Assembly (NCBI GenBank): GCA_018831265.1
Contig: JAHJCO010000030.1
Location: 1-39,390 of the forward strand
Origin: Actinomycetota bacterium
GTDB lineage: Bacteria > Actinomycetota > Geothermincolia > Fen-727 > Anoxymicrobiaceae
Direction: 5' to 3'
Length of the DNA stretch: 39,390 nucleotides
Each line of letters begins with the position of its first letter. Within the stretch, counting starts at the first letter, position 1. Below the pieces are notes generated by a model. The model made no database searches. It saw only the letters and a program-made list of their open reading frames with translations, and was not told where the DNA came from. Below, in pieces: positions 24,608-30,404 of this stretch. The translations under genes and the position numbers were made by a program.

Positions 24608-24665
24608 GGGGTCAGACCCCGCTTTTGTCGTTACGGAGTAATGCAAAAGCAAGGGGTCTGACCCC
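24608..24665. repeat. Nested 58-bp hairpin with GGGGTC(A/T)GACCCC ends (copy A6)
   Basis: Outer arms GGGGTCAGACCCC (24608-24620) and GGGGTCTGACCCC (24653-24665) are exact complements and each is also self-palindromic. Inner arms GCTTTTG (24621-24627) and CAAAAGC (24644-24650) pair, and a GTTAC/GTAAT inner stem closes a GGA loop. It lies between divergent genes. The TCAGAC core links it to the other hairpin elements here. Confidence 0.9.
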
Positions 24666-24748
24666 CTGGACGATACACGAGGGCGTTGGACAAGATAGGA
24701 TCCTGGCGCGGTGAGCCCGGGGTACGAGCACGGCATGGAGGTGGTTCC

Positions 24749-25297
24749 ATGATCCGCATCGACTACGCCACGGACTCGCTGGTCATCGAGGAGGAACTCC
24801 AAAAGGTCTTCAACTTCATCTCCAGGGGCGCGCGGTACGACCGCTGGCACTTCGATTACCACCTCGCCGCCGAGGTGCTCGACGTCAAGGAGGGGGGCGT
24901 CGGCTCGGTGTTCTCCATAGAGGAGCTCATCGGGGGTTTCTACCTAAAGCACGTCGGCAGGGTGGTGGAGCTCGACCGGAACCGGCGGTTCGTCTGGCTG
25001 GGGAGGTTCGCAGTCTTCCCGCTGGTCTGGATCGGCACCGACTTCACCTTCGAGGAGCATCCCCGGGGGACCCGCGTGACCGAGATACTCTACTTCGAGA
25101 TGGCCCCCTGGTGGCTGCTGCTGTTCCCGGTGCTGGGCATGCGTCCCTACTTCACCAGGTCGGCGTGCAGGCGGCACATCAACGACGAGCTCTCGGGGGT
25201 GAAGAGGCTGATCGAGTCCGGGGACTACGAACCGTCCGACGTGGTCTTCGCGCTCGAGGATGAGGAGCTGATGTCCCGGGTCAAGAGGTACCGCTGA
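24749..25297 (+). CDS. SRPBCC (START-like) family protein
   Basis: 182 residues. The pattern of an N-terminal strand (IRIDYATDSLVIEEELQKVFNFI), a middle VVELDRNRRFVWLG and a long C-terminal helix with NDELSGVKRLIE fits the SRPBCC/polyketide-cyclase-like hydrophobic-cavity fold. A hydrophobic stretch (MAPWWLLLFPVLGM) before the last helix may line the cavity or touch membrane. Ligand unknown. ATG 24749 has GGAGG 7 bases upstream; an earlier in-frame ATG at 24686 lies next to the hairpin and lacks support. It is convergent with the cupredoxin lipoprotein. Confidence 0.65.
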   Translation: MIRIDYATDSLVIEEELQKVFNFISRGARYDRWHFDYHLAAEVLDVKEGGVGSVFSIEELIGGFYLKHVGRVVELDRNRRFVWLGRFAVFPLVWIGTDFTFEEHPRGTRVTEILYFEMAPWWLLLFPVLGMRPYFTRSACRRHINDELSGVKRLIESGDYEPSDVVFALEDEELMSRVKRYR

Positions 25298-25321
25298 GGC
25301 GTCGCGGTAATCCGTCCGGAT

Positions 25322-26020
25322 TCATTCGGCGACGACGATGCTGCCCTTCATGCCCTGGGGGTAATGGGCCGAGCAGTGGTAGTCGTACTGTCCCGGCGTC
25401 TCCAGGGTGACCGAGAACGATTCCCCCTGCTTCAGCTCCTTCGAGTTCATCTCCGGTACGTAGGTATGCTCCGGGTGCGTCTCCGTGTTCACAAAATGGG
25501 CGGCCTGCTCCTCGTTCACCCAGGTGATGGTCGTCCCCGGGGAGACCACGGCGAGGCGTGGTAGGAACGCGAGCCCTGTCATCCGAATCGTCACTTGCGA
25601 TCGCCCCTGGAGATCCTCGTAGTCCGCCAGCATGGCGGGATCTATCCTGAAAAAGGACCTGCCCTCGCCGGTGGAACCGCTCGCGTACCTGGCCGTGTAC
25701 CGCACCGAGTACTCGCCTTCCCTCATACCCTGCTTCAGGGCCCGCTTCATGGCCGTGCTCTGGTCCTCGATGAGGACGGGACCGGTAGCCCATTCCTCTC
25801 CGGCACCGACAACTGAAATAGAGCTGCCCCGTGCCAGGTCGACCTGGAAGTTCAGCGTGACGTTGACCGGCTGCGCGGCGTAGACGTCTCCCGCCATCGG
25901 CGTCGAGTCGGTGAACCTGGGCGCCTTCACCTCGCCGGCCGTCTCACCGCACCCGGCGGCGAGAACCGAACACGCAACGATGAGGAGCGCGACAAGAAGT
26001 CCAGGGACCTTGATCCTCAT
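25322..26020 (-). CDS. Lipoprotein: CopC-like domain fused to a type-1 copper cupredoxin
   Basis: 232 residues. A lipoprotein signal ends in VLAAGC with lipidated C24. Residues about 33-125 form a CopC-like beta-sandwich (TDSTPMAGDVYAAQPVNVTL). Residues about 140-232 are a plastocyanin-like cupredoxin with all type-1 copper ligands visible: H175 (AAHFV), C216 and H219 (YHCSAH) and M224. It should bind copper outside the membrane and either store it or transfer electrons. It follows the second CopC-like lipoprotein by 8 bases on the same strand, so they form one operon. I have not seen this fusion as a standard architecture. Confidence 0.8.
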   Translation of the reverse strand: MRIKVPGLLVALLIVACSVLAAGCGETAGEVKAPRFTDSTPMAGDVYAAQPVNVTLNFQVDLARGSSISVVGAGEEWATGPVLIEDQSTAMKRALKQGMREGEYSVRYTARYASGSTGEGRSFFRIDPAMLADYEDLQGRSQVTIRMTGLAFLPRLAVVSPGTTITWVNEEQAAHFVNTETHPEHTYVPEMNSKELKQGESFSVTLETPGQYDYHCSAHYPQGMKGSIVVAE

Positions 26021-26028
26021 GCCTGTTC

Positions 26029-26505
26029 CTACGGCAACTGGACGGAGAAGCCGAACATCCCGTTGTGGCTGGAACCGTCGGGCCAGGAAGCCGCGTAATC
26101 CACGCGGTAATTCCCGGTCGCGTTGCCGTCAATCGGGACACTCATCGACAGCTTGTCGGGCGCCACGGTCAGCGGCCCGGTGGTGACCGATGTGCCGTCC
26201 CGTGAGACGCCGATCGAGTTCTGGGTTCCCAGGTTGAAGTTGAAGTTGATGGTGACGGCGGTCGGCGGCGTGGTCAGGAGCTGGTTGTTCTCGGGGCTGG
26301 ACGAGACGTAGTGTGCGGCCTTGATATTCTCGAAGATCTGTTGAGTGAAGGGCCGGGTGGACGGCGCCGTCGAAGGGGTTGTCTCCTCGACGGGTGTCGT
26401 CTCGGGCGTGGTCGTTTGGGTCGTCTTGTCTTCTCCGCACCCGGCCACCATCACTACTGCGGACAGGAGCAGCAATGCGGACAGGACGCACACGAGCTTT
26501 TTCAT
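26029..26505 (-). CDS. CopC-like lipoprotein
   Basis: 158 residues from ATG 26505. The signal peptide MKKLVCVLSALLLLS leads to a VAGC lipobox, followed by a Thr/Pro/Glu-rich linker (about 25-50) and one CopC-type domain (HYVSSSPENNQLLTTPP onward, ending SHNGMFGFSVQLP). His residues at the domain start and near the end are candidate copper ligands. A GTG 9 bases further upstream (26514) is an alternative start; AAGGTGG favours the ATG. It sits directly upstream of the CopC-cupredoxin fusion and probably exchanges metal with it. Confidence 0.75.
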   Translation of the reverse strand: MKKLVCVLSALLLLSAVVMVAGCGEDKTTQTTTPETTPVEETTPSTAPSTRPFTQQIFENIKAAHYVSSSPENNQLLTTPPTAVTINFNFNLGTQNSIGVSRDGTSVTTGPLTVAPDKLSMSVPIDGNATGNYRVDYAASWPDGSSHNGMFGFSVQLP

Positions 26506-26529
26506 CACAGCCACCTTCCTGGTTGCCGT

Positions 26530-26811
26530 TCAGGCTTGATATGAGGTGGCTGTTCGACGCCCCCGGCCCGATTCCTCCTGCGTAACGGCCGTTGGAGGAT
26601 CGGGAGGACGAGGCCCGGTCAGGTCGGGGTGCTTTCCTGCGGCTTTCTGCCGACGATGAGCAGGGTGATGAGGAGGGCACTCCGGGAGCGCCAACGCGGC
26701 ATAGATCTTCACGGCTGTTGCGAAGAGGACCAGCAGGGCGACGATAACCGCACCGAGCCAGAACAACAGCATGCTTCGGCGACCGGCTCCCTTGGACTCA
26801 ACCTCATTCAC
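26530..26811 (-). CDS. Small single-pass membrane protein coupled to the flavodoxin-like remnant
   Basis: 93 residues from GTG 26811. One transmembrane helix (about 13-41, MLLFWLGAVIVALLVLF), then a Pro/His/Arg-rich tail with HHPAHRR. The GTG overlaps the TAG stop of the upstream short gene (TAGTG), which supports real translation by coupling. No family is recognised. The low-complexity tail could be an artefact if the true stop or frame differs, so confidence is limited. Confidence 0.45.
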   Translation of the reverse strand: MNEVESKGAGRRSMLLFWLGAVIVALLVLFATAVKIYAALALPECPPHHPAHRRQKAAGKHPDLTGPRPPDPPTAVTQEESGRGRRTATSYQA

Positions 26812-26984
26812 TAAGACGACCCGCCCCGGAGCTTCTCGCCGATCTCGCGGCCGTACTTCCGGGCGCGTTCCACCTCGTCTTCGGGGAGTTCTCCCTTGAC
26901 GATGCCTGGTGGTCCATCGCCGATCGCCTCTGCTACCTTCCGGCAGCTTCCCCACCAGCTCTTGTAGACCACGATACCCCGCAT
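26811..26984 (-). pseudogene. Internally deleted flavodoxin-like gene (57 residues)
   Basis: An ATG at 26984 with AGGAGG 6 bases upstream opens a 57-residue frame ending TAG at 26813-26811. The first 24 residues (MRGIVVYKSWWGSCRKVAEA..) match a flavodoxin N-terminus with its FMN-phosphate loop S-x-W-G-S-x-x-K-V-A. The last 30 (GELPEDEVERARKYGREIGEKL) match a flavodoxin-like C-terminal helix. About 90 residues of the middle, including the FMN-ring loops, are missing without a frame break. It is probably a remnant, though the intact RBS and coupling to the next gene leave room for a kept small protein. Confidence 0.65.
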
Positions 26985-27284
26985 CGAAACCTCCTCGGAC
27001 GACGGACGCCGCGACCGCCGTGGGTCACGGAGCCAGCTGTATTACGCGATCCGTCCGACCCCCCGGCAAAGGGGAGATATCAAGGTGGCACACGGATCAG
27101 GCCAGTCAACGGATGCGCATGCCGCAGGTTTGAATAACAACAATGCTATATCGTTGCCAATATTGGTTTTTAATCTAAATAGACCACAGTATTGCCGCGA
27201 AAAGCAGGTTCAACCTGTTACTCAGTAATATTACATCATATTATTGAATAATACTGTTACCTATTGCGATTCAAATCTGCGGGA
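26985..27284. other. 300-bp gap with an AT-rich, palindrome-rich stretch
   Basis: No gene is visible. From about 27120 to 27270 the sequence turns strongly AT-rich against a high-GC background. It holds perfect palindromes CCAATATTGG (27157-27166), CAGGTTCAACCTG (27205-27217), GTAATATTAC (27225-27234) and ATTATTGAATAAT (27240-27252), likely regulator sites or the edge of acquired DNA. Confidence 0.7.
27222..27232 (+). repeat. TCAGTAATATT direct repeat, left copy
   Basis: The identical 11-mer occurs at 28063-28073, on the other side of the TauE/SafE gene. A related inverted form, CAGTATTATT on the minus strand, overlaps 27247-27256. Confidence 0.6.
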
Positions 27285-28022
27285 TCAAAGAAAGACCGAA
27301 ATGCCGGCGAGCAGGAGAACGGCGAACACCAGGATGCGGAATCCCCTCTCCGGCAGCCTGTCGTGAAGCAGCTCCCCGAGCGCGATACCCGCCGCGAGCG
27401 AGGGGAGGAGGATGGCGCTGGCCCAGACTGTATCGGCCGTCACCTTGCCGATGCACAGGTAGACGATCAGCAGCCCCGTGTTGAGCATGAGCCACAACGC
27501 CGACAGGGTGCTGCGGAAGGCCCTCTTCTCACCGATGTTGCGGCTCGCGTAGTACACAACCAGCGGCCCGCCCGAGGCATACATCCCGTGCATCACCCCT
27601 CCGAGGAACAGCCAGAAGGAAGACTGCAGGGCGGACATCGGCTCCCGCTCGCGGTCCTTCCAGGGGCCGAGCAGGATGGCGAGCTCGAAGAGGGAGAAGC
27701 AGACGATGAAGACGCCGAGGACCAGGTTGAGGGTGTTGGTCTTAGCCACGCTGAAGATCAGGATCCCGATCGGGAGACCCAACGCCGCCAGCGGCAGCAT
27801 GAACCGGAACAACTTCCCCGACTCGATCCCGTCGTGATGCCTTGCGACGATGTAGATGCTTATGGCGAGGTTGAGGATAACCAGGATCGGCACCAGGAAC
27901 TCGACGGAGTACAGGTGTATGGCGAGGGCCACGGCTATCATCGCTCCGCCGAAGCCGGTCGTCGCGCCCACCATGTAGGCGAGCAGTATAATTACGCTGA
28001 GGAGCGCAAGTCTCCAGTCCAC
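27285..28022 (-). CDS. TauE/SafE family membrane transporter
   Basis: 245 residues, almost wholly hydrophobic with about eight transmembrane segments. The N-terminal motif GATTGFGGAMIAVAL and the second-half ALWLMLNTGL and GGVMHGMYASGGPL repeat pattern are typical of the TauE/SafE (sulfite/organosulfonate exporter-like) family. Substrate not assignable. The ATG lies at 28022, divergent from the corrinoid operon with 94 bases between, so a shared regulatory region is possible; the TCAGTAATATT site lies in it. The gene is flanked on both sides by that 11-mer. Confidence 0.82.
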   Translation of the reverse strand: MDWRLALLSVIILLAYMVGATTGFGGAMIAVALAIHLYSVEFLVPILVILNLAISIYIVARHHDGIESGKLFRFMLPLAALGLPIGILIFSVAKTNTLNLVLGVFIVCFSLFELAILLGPWKDREREPMSALQSSFWLFLGGVMHGMYASGGPLVVYYASRNIGEKRAFRSTLSALWLMLNTGLLIVYLCIGKVTADTVWASAILLPSLAAGIALGELLHDRLPERGFRILVFAVLLLAGISVFL

Positions 28023-28062
28023 TGGCAGGCACCGGCCGTTTCCGGATTGATGAACAGAGGAT

Positions 28063-28073
28063 TCAGTAATATT
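28063..28073 (+). repeat. TCAGTAATATT direct repeat, right copy
   Basis: Same 11-mer as 27222-27232. It lies in the divergent promoter region between the TauE/SafE gene and the corrinoid-protein operon. Confidence 0.6.
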
Positions 28074-28116
28074 GTCATAACAGGCGCATTAAGAGAAGTC
28101 CGGCCAGGAGGAATCC

Positions 28117-28740
28117 GTGGAAGATCTCAGGGAGCTTGTCAGGAACGGTGACGATGAAGGGACCGATACCCGCGTGCGGCTGCTCCTCTCAGAAGGCGTT
28201 TCGCCCGAGGCGATCATGAAGGAAGCGCTGATCCCCGCGATGGACGATGTAGGTGACCTGTTCCAGAAGGGTGAGTTCTATCTTCCCGAGATGCTGATCG
28301 CGGCAAGGGCGGTGAAGGGCGGCCTCGCTGTGCTGAGGCCGATGCTGGCGGATGCCGGCGCGGAACCGCTCGGAAAGGTCGTGGTAGGATCGGTGCGGGG
28401 CGATATGCACGACATTGGTAAAAACCTGCTGTCGATGTCCCTGGAGGGGGCGGGTTTCGAGGTGATAGACCTGGGGGTGGACGTTGCGCCGGGGAGGTTC
28501 GTCGAGGCGATAGAAGAGGTCGGTCCCGTGGCGATCGGCATGAGCGCCCTGCTGACGAGCACCATGGTCTCGATGATCGACACGCTCGCGGCCGTAGAGG
28601 CCTCGGGCAGGAGGGACAGCGTCAAGGTGATGATAGGGGGGGCGCCGGTCACCCAGGCGTTCTGTGACGAGATAGGGGCGGACTTCTACGGCGGCGACTG
28701 CACCGCGGGGAGGGACTACGCCAGAAGCGTGGCGCGTTGA
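28117..28740 (+). CDS. Corrinoid (B12-binding) methyl-carrier protein
   Basis: 207 residues. It has an N-terminal helical cap (B12-binding 2, about 1-80) and a Rossmann corrinoid domain with the DxHxxG motif at D96-M-H98-D-I-G, where H98 is the lower cobalt ligand, and a following GVDV. It matches MttC/MtbC/MtvC-type carriers that accept a methyl group from a substrate methyltransferase. The start is GTG 28117, six bases after AGGAGG. It is the first gene of a seven-gene plus-strand operon; the URO-D-type methyltransferase that should load it is next. No reductive activator (RACo-type) or second methyltransferase is in the window. Confidence 0.9.
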   Translation: MEDLRELVRNGDDEGTDTRVRLLLSEGVSPEAIMKEALIPAMDDVGDLFQKGEFYLPEMLIAARAVKGGLAVLRPMLADAGAEPLGKVVVGSVRGDMHDIGKNLLSMSLEGAGFEVIDLGVDVAPGRFVEAIEEVGPVAIGMSALLTSTMVSMIDTLAAVEASGRRDSVKVMIGGAPVTQAFCDEIGADFYGGDCTAGRDYARSVAR

Positions 28741-28827
28741 GGGCCTGCGGTTCTGACCGGATGCTGGAGATAGTCGACGAGGCCTTGAGGAAAGAGGGAT
28801 CGGACGGGAAGCGGGGGTCCTAGCAGG

Positions 28828-30363
28828 TTGGTGTACATACCGGCTTTTCTCATAAACAAGGTGTACGAGAAGGGAAGCCTCGAGAACACGGGCGAGGGTT
28901 TCAGGTTCTGCTTCCTGAACACCATGACGCCCGTCAGGATCAGCGGCATGAGGGACGTCCTTCTCGAGGTGGACGGCGACCGGTACCCCGTTGAGCGGGT
29001 GAGGATGGCCCTGGGGGGCAGGCCGGTGACGCTCGAGCCCGGAGCCCCCGGGGAGATGGTGGAGTTCGGCAAGGGCACCAGGCTTTCCGTAGACGTCCTG
29101 GGCGACGGACTCGAAGCCGGCCGGCATACGATAAAGATAAGCTTCATCACCAACGAGTACGGCGGGGCCACACTCAAGGTGGTCGACGCGATCCCCGGCG
29201 GGAAGCCCCCCAGCCTCGTGGGCAGGATCGCGGGGAGGATCAGCCACGACGATGAAGCCGGGGGGAGCCTTCCCGCCGGGCCCGTGACCGCCGAAGGAGA
29301 GCTCGGTGGAGTCCCCCTCGATCCGGACTTCACCAGGCTCGCGGCGGCGCTTCGAAGGGAGGAGCCGGACCGGGTGCCGCTCTTCGAGGCGGATATCGCG
29401 CTTCCCGTGCAGGAGTGGTTCCTGGGACGCGAGATCACCGAGACGCGTGACGAGGTCGAGTTCTTCATCAGGGCCGGCTACGACTATGTGCCCGTGCTGG
29501 CCCCGTTTTTTGCACCCAGGCTCATGCGGACCGCCTCCCGGGAAGGCGTACAGGCGGGCGACTGCGAAGGGGGGCGCACCTGGCTGGTGGAGAGCGAGGG
29601 GCTGATCAAGAGCCTCGAGGACGCGGAGGAGTTCCCCTGGCCCAGGGCCGGGGATGTCGACTTCTCGTCCTTCGAGGAGGTCGCCGGAATGCTGCCCCCC
29701 GGGATGAAGACGATCGGCATGCTCTCGCCGGCCGCCGTCTTCGGCAACGTCTCCCAGTCGATGGGTCTCGAAAACTTCTCGTACGCCATCTACGACGATC
29801 TCCCCCTGGTGGAGAGGTTGTTCGAGATAGTCGGATCCACCTACGTGGAGATAGCCCGGAGGATGGTCGAGGCGCCGGGGCTCGGCGCGGTGCTGATGTC
29901 GGACGATCTCGCCCACACGGGCGGGTGCCTCGTGTCCCCGGCGGTCTACCGGACGTACGTATTCCCGTTCTACAGGCGGATAGGAGACATCCTGGAGGCG
30001 GCGGGCCTCCCGTTCATCTTCCATTCCGACGGGGACATCACCGAGGTCCTGGATGACCTGTCCGACTGCGGGATAAAGGCTATCCACCCCATAGAGCCCC
30101 AGGCGATGGATATAGTGGAGGTGAAGAAGCGCTTCGGGGACCGCTTCTGCATCTTCGGGAATATCGACCTCGATCACACGCTGACAAGGGGGTCGGTGCC
30201 GGAGGTCGTCGAGCAGGTGAAGGAGCGGATAAGAGTGCTGGCCCCGGGCGGGGGCTACGGGCTCTCCGCTTCGAACTCGATACCCGACTACGTGAAGCCG
30301 GAGAACTACAGGGCCATGGTCGAGACGGCCTTCCGGTACGGGAGGTACCCTATAAGCGTCTGA
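28828..30363 (+). CDS. URO-D-type methyltransferase fused to an N-terminal C-glycoside deglycosidase beta-like (DUF6379-like) domain
   Basis: 511 residues. Residues about 165-508 are a URO-D/MtaA-superfamily barrel (LIEPQA-type core, FHSDGD with H399, FCIFGNIDLDH, YVKPENYRAM). Compared with MtaA/MtbA it lacks the H-x-C zinc pair (HSDG instead), as in the wider URO-D-like methyltransferases paired with corrinoid proteins. Residues about 1-135 form a beta-sandwich-like domain whose pattern (NKVYEKGSLENTGEGFRF, VLLEVDGDRY, GLEAGRHTIKISF) resembles DUF6379 of C-glycoside deglycosidases. The domain match is by memory and pattern. The start could be TTG 28828 or GTG 28831; RBS support is weak. Confidence 0.72.
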   Translation: MVYIPAFLINKVYEKGSLENTGEGFRFCFLNTMTPVRISGMRDVLLEVDGDRYPVERVRMALGGRPVTLEPGAPGEMVEFGKGTRLSVDVLGDGLEAGRHTIKISFITNEYGGATLKVVDAIPGGKPPSLVGRIAGRISHDDEAGGSLPAGPVTAEGELGGVPLDPDFTRLAAALRREEPDRVPLFEADIALPVQEWFLGREITETRDEVEFFIRAGYDYVPVLAPFFAPRLMRTASREGVQAGDCEGGRTWLVESEGLIKSLEDAEEFPWPRAGDVDFSSFEEVAGMLPPGMKTIGMLSPAAVFGNVSQSMGLENFSYAIYDDLPLVERLFEIVGSTYVEIARRMVEAPGLGAVLMSDDLAHTGGCLVSPAVYRTYVFPFYRRIGDILEAAGLPFIFHSDGDITEVLDDLSDCGIKAIHPIEPQAMDIVEVKKRFGDRFCIFGNIDLDHTLTRGSVPEVVEQVKERIRVLAPGGGYGLSASNSIPDYVKPENYRAMVETAFRYGRYPISV

Positions 30364-30404
30364 AGCGGCATGACCGCTCCACCACTTGCCGGCAGGAGGA
30401 AGAA

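Noticed and set aside
28761..28823. 20-codon frame between the corrinoid and URO-D genes
   Set aside because: No RBS, no family match and too short to separate from chance.
28189..30177. 662-residue open frame on the minus strand, antisense to the corrinoid and URO-D genes
   Set aside because: The plus-strand genes show clear family motifs; the antisense frame has biased Arg/His/Pro composition typical of high-GC shadow frames and no recognisable domain.
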